A DNA stretch of 64,000 bases from Zobellia laminariae (GCF_009725995.1 NZ_RCNS01000001.1:1007095-1071094); one strand, 5' to 3'. Counted from the stretch's first letter, positions 1 through 8,600 are shown. Numbers and translations are program-made. The notes: generated from the sequence alone by a model not told the origin.

Positions 1-1978
1 TGCTTGCCGTTTCTTCTTTAGAAATAAATTGGCTCAAATCTACATCGGCACCTTCGGCATGAGCTTTTTGTAAGTGATTGTAAACACTCCCTACTTGTAT
101 GCCACGCTGCATTGCAATATCTTCAACTGAAAAACCATCGTTCAACAATTGAAATGAAAGCTGATGACTAGGGTTCTTTTTTGACTTCTTTACCGGTGGC
201 TTATGTTGATTGATTTCCTTCAAGAATATAGCCGCATATTTTTCCAACTTCGCCTGACCTACTCCGGAAATTTCCATGAACTCCGTTTCATTCTTAGGAA
301 GCCTTTGTTCCATATCCTTTAAACTGGCATCACTAAAAACCACATAAGCAGGCACGTTTTGCTCTGCCGCAACTTGCTGACGCAATACACGTAATTTCTC
401 AAAAAGTCCCGTTGCCGCCGCTTTTGTCTTGCGTTCTTTCTTGTCTTTCGCTTTTTCCTTTTTCTCTAAAATAGCCAACTGAATTTCCTTACCCTCATAA
501 AGTACCTGTTTGGCCAAAGGTGTAAGTGAAAGACGGCCACCTTCCCTAAAATTAATGGATAACACTCCTTGGTTCAACAGCTGAATAATATACTGCTGCA
601 AGTCTTGCCACGACACATCTTTAACCGCTCCGTAAGTTTTTACATGCTGATACCCCTTTTCATGGACTTGGGCATTCTGCGCTCCACGCAGTACATCTAC
701 CAACATACCCATAGCTTCCTTTTCTTTTAAACGCGCCACACCGGAACAGATTTTCTGGGTGAGTACGGTAGCATCAAAATATTTGGGAGGACGGTTACAA
801 ATATCGCAATTGCCACAATTTTCGGTCATATGTTCCCCAAAGTAATTGAGCAAAGCAATCCGGCGGCAACTTAAAGCTTCGGCAAATTGCTGCATACGCT
901 CTAACTTGGCGTATTCCACGTCTGCATTTTCGCTGTTCGCTATAAACCTTCGCAGTTGGGCCACATCAGCAAAACTATAAAAAAGCAAAGCCTGTGCAGG
1001 CAGGCTATCACGACCACCACGACCAATTTCTTGGTAATAGCCCTCTACATTTTTAGGCAGGTTATAATGGATGACCCAGCGTACGTTACTCTTATCGATT
1101 CCCATACCAAAGGCAATAGTCGCCACAATAATGGGTACACGATCGGTAATAAAATCTTCTTGCACCTTACTACGCTCTTCATCGGGAAGACCAGCATGGT
1201 AGGCTTTCGCTTTAAAACCAGAACTCACAAGTTTATCGGCTATCTTTTGAGTACTTTTTCGGCTTAGGCAATAGATGATTCCGCTTTCGTTGGGTCGCTC
1301 TGAAAGGAACTCTAGAATCTGTGTGATTCGGTCTTGTGCCGGACGTACTTCCAATGAAATATTAGGGCGATTAAAAGAGGCCAAATGCCGCAATGCATGC
1401 GGAATGCGCAACTGATCTAAAATATCGTCCTGAGTGGTTTTATCTGCCGTAGCCGTCAATGCAATTATAGGCACCTGCGGATATTGCCGTTTTAAACTGC
1501 CCAACTGCGTATACGCCGGCCTAAAATCATGCCCCCAAGAAGATATACAATGGGCCTCATCTATAGCAAAAAGGCTGATGTTTATTTCAGATATAAGATG
1601 TTGCAACAATGCCAAACTCTCTGGCGCCACATAAAGCAACTTCAATTCGCCTTTATACAACTTGGTCTCTACCTCTTGCTTTTTCGTAGGTTCTAGCGAG
1701 CTATTAAAATAAGCTGCAGAAATACCATTGGCCGTCAAAGCATCTACCTGGTCTTTCATTAGGGCGATCAACGGAGAAATAACAATAGCCGTACCCTCCA
1801 TAGCCAATGCCGGAAGCTGAAAGCAAAGCGATTTTCCACCGCCCGTTGGCATAATGGCCAAGACGTCTTTTTTAGCGAGTACATCACTAATAACGTTCCA
1901 TTGATTGGGCCGAAATGAATCGTAACCAAAATTTGTTTTTAAAAGAGGAAGAAGTTCTTGTTCTGTTGTAAGCGTCAT
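1..1978 (-). CDS. recQ: ATP-dependent DNA helicase RecQ, C-terminus cut by window edge
   Basis: Minus-strand reading frame opens at an ATG at 1976-1978 and stays open to the window edge, giving about 659 residues. Superfamily 2 helicase core: Walker A PTGGGKS at residues 44-50, DEAH at 140-143, then SAT-like LTATA and the [10 protein letters not shown] motif VI. A RecQ zinc-binding region follows ([11 protein letters not shown]), then a winged-helix RQC region and an HRDC-like segment ([12 protein letters not shown]). RecQ unwinds DNA with 3'-5' polarity in repair and recombination. The last few tens of residues lie outside the window. It is followed by ssb further upstream on the same strand, 112 bp away; co-transcription is possible but not shown. 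Confidence 0.95.
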   Translation of the reverse strand, partial: MTLTTEQELLPLLKTNFGYDSFRPNQWNVISDVLAKKDVLAIMPTGGGKSLCFQLPALAMEGTAIVISPLIALMKDQVDALTANGISAAYFNSSLEPTKKQEVETKLYKGELKLLYVAPESLALLQHLISEINISLFAIDEAHCISSWGHDFRPAYTQLGSLKRQYPQVPIIALTATADKTTQDDILDQLRIPHALRHLASFNRPNISLEVRPAQDRITQILEFLSERPNESGIIYCLSRKSTQKIADKLVSSGFKAKAYHAGLPDEERSKVQEDFITDRVPIIVATIAFGMGIDKSNVRWVIHYNLPKNVEGYYQEIGRGGRDSLPAQALLFYSFADVAQLRRFIANSENADVEYAKLERMQQFAEALSCRRIALLNYFGEHMTENCGNCDICNRPPKYFDATVLTQKICSGVARLKEKEAMGMLVDVLRGAQNAQVHEKGYQHVKTYGAVKDVSWQDLQQYIIQLLNQGVLSINFREGGRLSLTPLAKQVLYEGKEIQLAILEKKEKAKDKKERKTKAAATGLFEKLRVLRQQVAAEQNVPAYVVFSDASLKDMEQRLPKNETEFMEISGVGQAKLEKYAAIFLKEINQHKPPVKKSKKNPSHQLSFQLLNDGFSVEDIAMQRGIQVGSVYNHLQKAHAEGADVDLSQFISKEETAS

Positions 1979-2090
1979 GTAATACGTATAGAGATTCTTG
2001 TCCGGAAGGACCAGTTTAACAAACAAAGCGAAGCCAAAACACGGTATTAAGCTATCTTGGTATCGCTTGGTTTGCAAAGAACGGCATATT

Positions 2091-2423
2091 CTATTTACCC
2101 AACATTAAAAGTTCGTTACAACGTACTTCTGTTATGTATCGTTTTTCACCCTCTTTGGTCTCATACGAGCGGTGGGTAAGTTTTCCCTCTACCGCTACCT
2201 GCTTTCCTTTGGTTAAATAATTTTCTACGATTTCTGCGGTCTTTCCCCAAGCCACCACATTATGCCATTGGGTATCATCTACACGCTCTCCTTGTGCGTT
2301 TTTATAGCTTTCTGTTGTAGCTATGGAAAACTTGGCGAGTTTATTACCATTGTCCATGTTTACAATTTCTGGGTCTTGACCTAAATTACCGATCAGCTGT
2401 ACTTTGTTTTTTAAGGCGTTCAT
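2091..2423 (-). CDS. ssb: Short single-stranded DNA-binding protein
   Basis: 110 residues that cover just one OB-fold. The core [10 protein letters not shown], the WHNVVAWGK strand (Trp53, Trp59) and the [14 protein letters not shown] segment are typical of bacterial SSB. It would bind single-stranded DNA during replication and repair. The protein ends at MLGK right after the OB-fold, so the flexible linker and the acidic DxxPF-type tip that normally recruits partner proteins are missing. Flavobacteria commonly carry a second, longer SSB elsewhere, so this may be the accessory copy. Located upstream of recQ on the same strand. Confidence 0.9.
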   Translation of the reverse strand: MNALKNKVQLIGNLGQDPEIVNMDNGNKLAKFSIATTESYKNAQGERVDDTQWHNVVAWGKTAEIVENYLTKGKQVAVEGKLTHRSYETKEGEKRYITEVRCNELLMLGK

Positions 2424-2666
2424 TCTATTAGTTTTACGTTAAACAGTTTATACTATTGAACCACAATGATTCAACACTGCAAACATAGAACGAGCACCAA
2501 AATGTATTCGGTTACAAAACAATTGTTTTCGTTTGTAAACGTTTAAAAGTGGATAAAATTCAACATGTCTACATCCTAAAACCCTGTTAAAATAGTATAG
2601 TTTGAAGGTTTTAATTAAATTACAGGTATAATAGGAATATGTGTAACTTGGTACGTTTATACAATT

Positions 2667-2679
2667 GTTGTAGCTAATT
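2667..2679 (+). repeat. 5' half-site of lipoprotein cassette
   Basis: GTTGTAGCTAATT. An identical 13-mer starts the hip cassette at 4971-4983. The same sequence in inverted orientation (AACTAGCTACAAC, one mismatch) closes each cassette at 3365 and 6613, so each gene unit is flanked by inverted half-sites. Confidence 0.7.
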
Positions 2680-2688
2680 AGACAAAAA

Positions 2689-3366
2689 TTGAGATTAACT
2701 TTAAACCTATTACTAATTCTTTTACTTACAGTTCAATGTAAAAACGTTGAAGAAATTGATTGGTTAGAAACTAAAAAATCAAGGAATTATATTGATTATG
2801 CAACATATATTCAAAAACATCCAAATACAGGAAATTTCTCAAAAGCCTTATCCGAATATTTCTTTTTAAGAGATAGTATTGCCGATTTTGGAGGTTGCTA
2901 CAGATTTAACGCTTCTATACGTGTTACAAAAAACGCGAAAGTATTATTCGATGACGAACTAAAAAGTTTGGATTCACTAAGGTTTTATACATTTCAATAT
3001 TTGAAAAATGGAAAATTAAATATTTCATCGAGTTTAAAAACTGATATTCAAATTCCGGAAAGCAACTTAAAAGATTCAATCTCAACAGGTCGATTTGACA
3101 TTGTTATTTATGAAAAACCTTTCCCTATTAAAAATTTAAAAATAGTTTTAACAGAGATAAGTAAGGGAATAGAAGATTACAATGAATTCTTAGCAAAAAA
3201 ATGGTTTAAAAAACCATATTCTGAATTAGATAATGGAAAGAAAAAAGCAATAGAAAAATTGAATAACAAAAGGTTGCTGTTTTTTGATTTTTCAGATATG
3301 AATGTTGAGCACATAAATCAACCTCCTCTTCCGCAAACTGATTATGAAATAGAAACGGAGAAATAA
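2689..3366 (+). CDS. Orphan lipoprotein of unknown function (cassette gene)
   Basis: 225 residues from a TTG start, the only start that keeps the signal peptide: a short hydrophobic helix ending in the lipobox LTVQC at residues 13-17, so it is predicted to be a lipid-anchored envelope protein. I do not recognise the mature part; it has a mixed alpha/beta look with an ITRVTKN-like strand region and a Lys-rich C-terminal half (KKWFKKPYSELDNGKKKAIEK). A faint resemblance to the periplasmic part of ExbD/TolR proteins is not strong enough to name it. It is bracketed by inverted half-sites (2667-2679 and 3365-3380) and has no partner gene, so it reads as a single-gene mobile unit. Confidence 0.7.
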   Translation: MRLTLNLLLILLLTVQCKNVEEIDWLETKKSRNYIDYATYIQKHPNTGNFSKALSEYFFLRDSIADFGGCYRFNASIRVTKNAKVLFDDELKSLDSLRFYTFQYLKNGKLNISSSLKTDIQIPESNLKDSISTGRFDIVIYEKPFPIKNLKIVLTEISKGIEDYNEFLAKKWFKKPYSELDNGKKKAIEKLNNKRLLFFDFSDMNVEHINQPPLPQTDYEIETEK

Positions 3367-3396
3367 CTAGCTACAACAATGGTAACCGTTGCACAA
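3365..3396 (+). repeat. 3' half-site of lipoprotein cassette, 32 bp identical to 6613-6644
   Basis: Begins at the stop region of the lipoprotein gene with AACTAGCTACAACAATGG and ends in GTTGCACAA. All 32 bases recur at 6613-6644 after the hip module although the two genes are unrelated. The terminal GTTGCACAA is the exact inverse of TTGTGCAAC at 4775-4783 (across the transposon) and at 6730-6738. Confidence 0.75.
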
Positions 3397-3397
3397 G

Positions 3398-4770
3398 CCG
3401 TTGATTCTCCACAGAACGGATTCATATAAGCCTCTTTACGGGGCTTTTTTTATGTCGGGTCAGAATCGAGGCACCAAATTTAGATGCTTTATCAAAGTCC
3501 CGAACAAGTATTGAAGGGCACTTTTTACCAAGGCTGCCAAATCAAGCCGTCCCGCCCCACTTTTGGAACGTTTCTGTTGGAACTTCAGGCACTTTTTAAG
3601 ATTATAGGCCATGGCCGAGAGGTGCATCACCTTGTTGGCCTGCTTTAGGCCTAGGGTATTTATCTTCCTGAGCCCCATGAAATGGGTCAACGTTCCAAAA
3701 ACAGGCTCCACCCCGTACTCTGCCGTTTGCCTTTCATATACCTACCCTGTTCGCTGTTCACCCGCTCTATGTTGCGTTCGTACTCGGCCCGGTAATAAGT
3801 GACGCCGAACTTCTTTTCCTGTGCGCTCTTGCCCAGACAGCTACTTCTTATGGGACAATCGATACATACGTGTTTTCTCGCTCGATATTCTTTCTTTTTG
3901 GTGCCCGTACGATAATCATCGAACACCTTGGTGAACGGGATGACCTTGCCCTGTGGACAGATATAATGGTCTTCTTCCCCTATATATCGGAACCCCTCGG
4001 AGCCGCCCTTGTACGTGCCATGGGGCGGAATGAAGCTCTTCAACCCTGTTTTCTCCAAAAAGGCATAGTTCTCGCCACTGCTGTAGCCCGTGTCCGCAAC
4101 ACAGTTCTCCCACACCAGGCCCTGCTTCCACAACCTTCCTTGCAGACGTTTTACGACATCCGCCAACTGTTGGTTGTCCTTTCCGTCCGCATGGTATGCC
4201 CTGATATCGGTAATTACATGATGGGCGGTATCAACACTGAGTTGGCTCAGATAGTTCAGCTTTCTCGCCTTACCGGGCTTTACGCTGATACGGGCATCGG
4301 GGTCCGTGGGGCTGTAGTGCGTTTTGTTGCTCGTATACTTGGCTCCCTTGTTGCCCGCCCCCCGGGCGTTGGTCCTGGTCCTTCGCCCATTTTTTGTTCC
4401 TGCCCTTTATCGCCGCCAGTTCGTTCTTGCCCGCACTGACACTGCGCTGGCCTTTGTCCGACCTGTCGCCCTTGCTCTTGCGGTGGGGCTTTTCCCTGTC
4501 CATGCTCGCGTTCGCCTTTACAGGTGCGGAATCTATGGCCTGGGTATGGCCGCTCACCATTCCCTTCTCAACGCACATTCGTAAAACCTTGGTGAAGACT
4601 TCCTCGAATACACTTTCCGGGAAGAGTTGGCGCGTACGGCTTATCGTACTGTGCCAGGGAAGCTCCTCATCTATATCGTAACCTATGAAATAAAGGATGT
4701 CCAACCGCAGGGAACAATGGGCTATAAGCTTGCAATCGCTGATGATGTTCTCCCTATGTGATTTTTTTGT
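3398..4770 (-). mobile_element. Degenerate IS1182-type insertion sequence
   Basis: A visibly GC-richer block interrupting AT-rich cassette DNA. It carries a frameshifted, 5'-truncated transposase on the minus strand. The right end is missing: at about 4767-4771 the sequence switches into the cassette repeat (compare GTTAACTTGTGCAAC here with the same stretch at 6723-6738). The left limit is uncertain; a small hairpin with a T-run (AAGCC...GGGCTT, about 3430-3450) lies next to it. No clear terminal inverted repeats or target duplication could be recognised. Confidence 0.7.
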
Positions 4771-4791
4771 TAACTTGTGCAACAGGCACAA
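3460..4791 (-). pseudogene. IS1182-family transposase, truncated and frameshifted
   Basis: Three minus-strand pieces in different frames read as one DDE transposase. The first piece has DEELPWHSTISRTR and the diagnostic GHTQAIDSAPVKANASMD. A frame change near 4375 leads to a frame with YSPTDPDARISVKPGK, then VADTGYSSGENY and the Cys cluster HVCIDCPIRSSCLG. A one-base loss near 3700 (in a GGGG run) leads to the C-terminal FGTLTHFMGLRKINTLGLKQ region. The usual N-terminal ~60 residues are absent and the first reading frame begins in cassette DNA. The product is not expected to be active. Confidence 0.85.
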
Positions 4792-4965
4792 TGGCTATGA
4801 TTAATACGGACTTATGGTTTTTCGCTAAGGTCTATTCATATTTATAGAGTCGCAAAATCTTTGAGATTTTGCTTTGAAAAAACAAAATAATTACAAAACA
4901 AAAAACTTTGGCTACGTCGGCAGACGGAAACGAAAAGTTTCCTTACTACCGCACTACGCTTAGCC
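4786..4965 (+). repeat. Cassette-spacer repeat, copy 1
   Basis: First of five related copies (others at 6743, 7532, 8601, 8723). Contains a perfect hairpin GCAAAATCT-TTG-AGATTTTGC at 4854-4874, then GGAAAC-GAAAA-GTTTCC, then the constant end CGCACTACGCTTAGCC. It is immediately followed by the 5' half-site of the hip cassette. It fills most of the 345 bp gap between the transposase remnant and hipB. Confidence 0.8.
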
Positions 4966-4970
4966 GAACC

Positions 4971-4983
4971 GTTGTAGCTAATT
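4971..4983 (+). repeat. 5' half-site of hip cassette
   Basis: GTTGTAGCTAATT, identical to 2667-2679; inverted partner at 6613-6627. It abuts operator 1 of the hip promoter, so the cassette carries its own regulated promoter. Confidence 0.7.
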
Positions 4984-4987
4984 GAAT

Positions 4988-5128
4988 TATACCCAACCAG
5001 GTATATTATCCCCTATCACCGCCTAAACTATACCCGTAGTGGTATAAAAAAGACGAATAAAAGAGTATTTATACCCGTAATGGTATAATTTCAATATAAA
5101 TTCATATATTTATACCCGAAAAGGTATA
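4988..5128 (+). promoter_or_regulatory. Four-operator array in front of hipB
   Basis: Four 18 bp palindromes of the form TATACC-N6-GGTATA, at 4988-5005, 5029-5046, 5070-5087 and 5111-5128. All arms are exact. The start-to-start spacing is exactly 41 bp each time, close to four helical turns, so dimers would sit on the same face of the DNA. The E. coli HipB operator has the form TATCC-N8-GGATA, also 18 bp, which supports HipB as the ligand. The last palindrome ends 6 bp before the hipB ATG, so binding should block the promoter (autorepression). Confidence 0.85.
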
Positions 5129-5134
5129 ATCAAA

Positions 5135-5347
5135 ATGAATAAACTAAGTCAATTTGTAAAGCAAAGAAGGAAATCTCTTGGACTAACTCAAGAAGATCTA
5201 TCGTTCAAAGCTGGTGTGGGTCTAAGATTTGTGAGAGATCTTGAACAAGGAAAACAAAGTTTGCAAATGGATAAAGTGAACCAAGTATTATCATTATTTG
5301 GTCATGAACTTGGTCCAATTCAATCAGAAAGAAATGAAGAAAGCTAA
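5135..5347 (+). CDS. hipB: HipB-like antitoxin / transcriptional repressor
   Basis: 70-residue single-domain Cro/CI-type helix-turn-helix protein (residues 5-57: LTQEDLSFKAGVGLRFVRDLEQGK). Predicted to bind the four palindromes just upstream, repress the operon, and help neutralise the toxin kinase. It lacks any long extension, so the C-terminal tail after residue 57 is short. Its end overlaps the start of the next gene by 14 bp, which implies translational coupling. Position and order match hipBST and hipBA operons. Confidence 0.9.
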   Translation: MNKLSQFVKQRRKSLGLTQEDLSFKAGVGLRFVRDLEQGKQSLQMDKVNQVLSLFGHELGPIQSERNEES

Positions 5348-5648
5348 AGTATATATGTATGAAAAGATGGCTGGAACACTTACTGAAGACGAAAACGGAT
5401 TTCATTTTCAATATGACCAATCTTATCTAAAATCAAAAGAAGCTGAACCTGTTAGCTTAACCTTACCTCTAACAAACATAAGATTTGAAAGCAAAACAAT
5501 GTTTCCTTTTTTTGATGGATTAATACCAGAGGGATGGTTACTGGATATCGCTCAAAAAAATTGGAAATTAGACCCTAGGGACAGAATGGAAATACTACTA
5601 AAAGCCTGTCAAGATTGTATCGGGGCCGTATCAATAGAAGCGATTTAA
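5334..5648 (+). CDS. hipS: HipS-like protein (free HipA N-terminal subdomain)
   Basis: 104 residues from the ATG at 5334; a longer in-frame start at 5298 would overlap hipB further and adds no conserved sequence. It corresponds to the N-terminal subdomain 1 of HipA (KVYMYEKMAGTLTEDENGFHFQYD ... SLTLPLT ... MFPFFDGLIPEGWLL), encoded as its own gene rather than fused to the kinase. In the characterised E. coli O127 HipBST system the equivalent small protein HipS acts as the antitoxin. The C-terminal GAVSIEAI equals the GAV/L motif at the end of that subdomain. The kinase gene starts 4 bp after its stop. Confidence 0.85.
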   Translation: MKKAKVYMYEKMAGTLTEDENGFHFQYDQSYLKSKEAEPVSLTLPLTNIRFESKTMFPFFDGLIPEGWLLDIAQKNWKLDPRDRMEILLKACQDCIGAVSIEAI

Positions 5649-5652
5649 AGTC

Positions 5653-6612
5653 ATGGAAAACAAATGTCTTTACTGTTACAAAGAAATCAATTCAACAGAG
5701 TTAAAAACTCCAGCTGGGATAGAAGGGTATCACCCAAAATGTAGTAAAACATTTTACGGAAATTCTACACCCCCAATTTTAGATTTTACCGAAGATCAAA
5801 TATTAGAACTTGCAGAACAAGTAATAAAAAGTCAAAGAACCGTAACGGGTGTTCAACCAAAACTTTCACTTGGATTAAGTAATGAAATAGATGCACCTGA
5901 ACGATTTACAATTGTTGGACTATTTGGCGGATATATTTTAAAACCTCAAACCAGCTTATATTCTAATCTTCCAGAAATTGAAGACTTAACGATGCATTTA
6001 GCTGAGATCAGCAAGATTAAAACCGTACAACATTCTCTAATAAAGCTAAAATCAGGGCAACTAGCTTATATCACCAAAAGAGTTGATCGGAACAATGGCA
6101 AAAAATTACATATGGAGGATATGTGTCAATTAACTGAAAGGCTAACCGAGCACAAATACAAAGGATCTTATGAACAAGTTGCTAAAGCAATTAAAAAATA
6201 TACAGCCAACCCTGGTTTAGATGTAACAGATTATTATGAACTAGTTCTATTTAGTTTTTTAACTGGCAACAATGATATGCATCTAAAAAACTTCTCTTTA
6301 TTAAAAAGAAATTTGACCTATGACTTGTGTCCCGCATATGATTTAGTTGCATCTGAATTGGTTGTAGAAGGAGACGACGAAGACCTTGCCTTGAATCTAA
6401 ATGGTAAAAAGAAAAAAATTAAAAGGAAAGATTTTGAAATCGCTATGAAAGGGGCTGGACTTGAACAAAAAGTAATCGAAAATATTTTTAAAAAGTATAA
6501 GAAACTACTTCCTAAGTGGGTCAAATTTATAGACGAAAGTTTTTTATCAGACCCTATGAAAAATGAATATAAAATGCTGATTAATCAAAAATCAATTCAA
6601 ATTGAACTATAA
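5653..6612 (+). CDS. hipT: HipT-like serine/threonine kinase toxin
   Basis: 319 residues, HipA kinase fold without the N-terminal subdomain. A Cys/His cluster (Cys5, Cys8, His27, Cys30) suggests a small zinc knuckle before the kinase. The nucleotide-binding loop is RTVTGVQPKLSL (62-73) and a Lys at 97 (ILKPQT) follows. The catalytic segment TGNNDMHLKNFSLL has Asp208 and Asn213, and PAYDLV has Asp230, all present, so the kinase should be active. HipA targets GltX and HipT targets TrpS in E. coli; the target here is unknown. The gene ends directly at the cassette 3' half-site. Confidence 0.88.
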   Translation: MENKCLYCYKEINSTELKTPAGIEGYHPKCSKTFYGNSTPPILDFTEDQILELAEQVIKSQRTVTGVQPKLSLGLSNEIDAPERFTIVGLFGGYILKPQTSLYSNLPEIEDLTMHLAEISKIKTVQHSLIKLKSGQLAYITKRVDRNNGKKLHMEDMCQLTERLTEHKYKGSYEQVAKAIKKYTANPGLDVTDYYELVLFSFLTGNNDMHLKNFSLLKRNLTYDLCPAYDLVASELVVEGDDEDLALNLNGKKKKIKRKDFEIAMKGAGLEQKVIENIFKKYKKLLPKWVKFIDESFLSDPMKNEYKMLINQKSIQIEL

Positions 6613-6644
6613 AACTAGCTACAACAATGGTAACCGTTGCACAA
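6613..6644 (+). repeat. 3' half-site of hip cassette
   Basis: Identical over 32 bp to 3365-3396. Starts at the hipT stop and ends in GTTGCACAA, which is the exact inverse of TTGTGCAAC at 6730-6738. Confidence 0.75.
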
Positions 6645-6729
6645 CTGTATTTTTCAATTGAACCCTATAATTTTTATAATCTTTTAGAAAAACCAATACT
6701 GAAAATGTATAATTTTATGAAGTTACAGC

Positions 6730-6914
6730 TTGTGCAACAAGCACAAAACCTATAAACAATACGGGCTCCGGGCTTTACCAATGGTCTGTGTATTTTTATG
6801 AAGAGCGCAAAATCTTTGGGATTTTGCTTTGGACAAGAAAAAGTAAACAATAAGCTTTAGCTTCGTGCGCAGACGGAAACAAATGGTTTCCTTGCCTCCG
6901 CACTACGCTTAGCC
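6730..6914 (+). repeat. Inverted arm plus cassette-spacer repeat, copy 2
   Basis: TTGTGCAAC at 6730-6738 is followed by repeat copy 2 (6743-6914). The two hairpins are conserved with changed loops (GCAAAATC-TTTGG-GATTTTGC and GGAAAC-AAATG-GTTTCC), ending CCGCACTACGCTTAGCC. With the 3' half-site it accounts for most of the 349 bp gap between hipT and the next gene; 6645-6729 is AT-rich filler with no recognisable gene. Confidence 0.8.
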
Positions 6915-6960
6915 CAAACCATTAGCAAAAATATTATCAATAAATGACCATTTAGCTGAT

Positions 6961-7458
6961 ATGCCGAAATATAGCTCGAAAACAAATTTAGTGTGGGAGG
7001 CATTTTTAGCTTGCTTGATTATAGTAACGATTGGATTTGGAATCTTTTCAGCAGTAGAGAACTTAATTTATCAAATACTTTCGATTTCTATTACCCTTAT
7101 CCTAATTGGATTAATTATATATTATGCAAGAATAAAAGCGTTTTCTATTGTGTTTGAGAACAAACATGTAGTCGTCAAATATCGTTTTATTAGTAAGGTA
7201 AAGCATATCAATTATTCTGATATTACGGAATTGAAATACATAAATGCTTCTAAAAGTCCAACTACAAACGAAATAAAATTTAGGGAAGCAGAACAGAACT
7301 TGTCCTTAAAGTTCTTGTCAATCGAATATGAAAGTTATATTGAATTCGTGAAATGGATTAAATCAAAAAACGATAAGATTCAATTGACAGTTTTTCCATC
7401 TGACAATTACATGAATCATAGGCTGCAAGAAATATATGGATTTAAGTACCGTAAGTAA
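6961..7458 (+). CDS. Small membrane protein with PH-like cytosolic part
   Basis: 165 residues from an ATG. Two hydrophobic helices (about 10-30 and 34-55) are followed by a soluble region with a FSIVFENKHVVVKYRF ... INYSDITELKYIN pattern, typical of bacterial PH-like (bPH/YdbT-type) proteins that place a beta-rich domain after a TM hairpin. Function unknown. It stands alone between repeat copies 2 and 3, so it is probably another cassette gene. Naming beyond PH-like membrane protein is not justified. Confidence 0.65.
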   Translation: MPKYSSKTNLVWEAFLACLIIVTIGFGIFSAVENLIYQILSISITLILIGLIIYYARIKAFSIVFENKHVVVKYRFISKVKHINYSDITELKYINASKSPTTNEIKFREAEQNLSLKFLSIEYESYIEFVKWIKSKNDKIQLTVFPSDNYMNHRLQEIYGFKYRK

Positions 7459-7531
7459 TAAATGGATTTGTCAATATTCGCACTAAACTGAACGCAGATG
7501 GACTTTACTCGGACAAAAAATACTAAAGCTA

Positions 7532-7700
7532 ACAAAACCTAAACGTAATACGAACCTTAGGGCATAATCCAGGTCTGTGTATATTTATAAAGTCACTAAA
7601 TTGAAAATTACGCGATAGCGAAATATTTAACTTTAGCTTTGGAGAAGAAAAAATAAAACTAAACAACACCCTTTAACTTCGCGCATAGATACTGCGTTGG
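7532..7700 (+). repeat. Cassette-spacer repeat, copy 3
   Basis: Diverged copy that keeps the AACCTAAACGTAATACG entry, GGTCTGTGTATATTTATAAAGTC, the TTTAGCTTTGGAGAAGAAAAAATAAAAC middle (compare copies 2 and 4) and a CTTCGCGCATAGA remnant of the end. The first hairpin is degenerate. The downstream gene's TTG start falls inside the repeat end. Confidence 0.65.
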
Positions 7701-8452
7701 CACTAAATAAAGAAGACATACTCACTTTGCAAGTAGAAATAGAAAATTCAAGAAACGAATGTTACAAATGCATGATGCCCTCAATCTCATGTCTTTGTAA
7801 ACACATTAACCCTTTACAGACTAAGACTCGTTTTATTATTCTTATGCACCCAAAGGAGTACAAAAAAGAAAAAAACGGAACGGGACGTATCACTAAGCTT
7901 CAACTTGAAAATTCTGAAATTATAGTTGGTGTAGATTTTACTAATAATAAGCGTGTAAATGAACTACTGGCTAAAGAAAACACTTCTTTTTTACTTTATC
8001 CTGGGAAAGATACTTTCAATTTATCCACAAGAAAAAGTTCAGAAATAAATTCATTTATGGGTGATAATCCATACATCTTCATTCTTGATGGGACATGGCC
8101 CTGTGCCCGTAAAATGCTTAAAATGAGTACGAACTTGCAAAAACTAAAAAGAATGAGTTTTGATAATAATATAAAATCAGAGTTTACTATAAAGCAACAA
8201 CCCGCATCTCTTTGTCTTAGCACTATTGAATCTGTTTATACGGTCTTAAATCTACTTAAGGCAGCTGACTTTGAACAATGCGAGACAAAGGGTTTTCTTG
8301 TTCCTTTTCAAAAAATGGTTGCGTATCAAATAAAATGTATGCTAAACCAGGATAACAAAAACTATAGTTCAGATACGAAAACAGAGGTTACTCCTAAGAA
8401 CTTATATAAGAAAAAGACGGAACGGAATATTGTTTTTGAACAAGAAAGCTAG
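7697..8452 (+). CDS. DTW-domain tRNA-uridine aminocarboxypropyltransferase-like protein
   Basis: 251 residues. Cys cluster at 22, 25, 32 and 34 (CYKCMMPSISCLC), HPKEYKKEKNGTGRI near residue 51, and the signature DGTWPCARKM at 131-140 identify the DTW (TapT/TapB, formerly YfiP/YfiP-like) family. Characterised members transfer a 3-amino-3-carboxypropyl group from SAM to a tRNA uridine (acp3U). The late STIESVYTVL segment is also typical. A TTG start at 7697 is used because the first in-frame ATG lies after the Cys motif. The C-terminal ~40 residues are Lys-rich and not obviously conserved. The gene lies between cassette repeats. Confidence 0.85.
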   Translation: MALNKEDILTLQVEIENSRNECYKCMMPSISCLCKHINPLQTKTRFIILMHPKEYKKEKNGTGRITKLQLENSEIIVGVDFTNNKRVNELLAKENTSFLLYPGKDTFNLSTRKSSEINSFMGDNPYIFILDGTWPCARKMLKMSTNLQKLKRMSFDNNIKSEFTIKQQPASLCLSTIESVYTVLNLLKAADFEQCETKGFLVPFQKMVAYQIKCMLNQDNKNYSSDTKTEVTPKNLYKKKTERNIVFEQES

Positions 8453-8600
8453 CTGTCTTTTTTGAGACATGTTAATTGTTAACTCTATTGGAATTGTTTG
8501 GGCTGCTTTCTGGTTATAGGCTCCTTTAACTACATCTAAAACAGACTGATTGAAATACAGATTACCTGTAATATTTTGCAAAGTTTTCAGGGCTTTTAAT

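Noticed and set aside
956..1634. Plus-strand frames opposite recQ
   Set aside because: They are antisense shadows of a complete helicase frame with no matching motifs.
3870..4584. Long plus-strand open frames over the transposase
   Set aside because: They are antisense to the clear IS1182 coding frames and arise from its high GC content.
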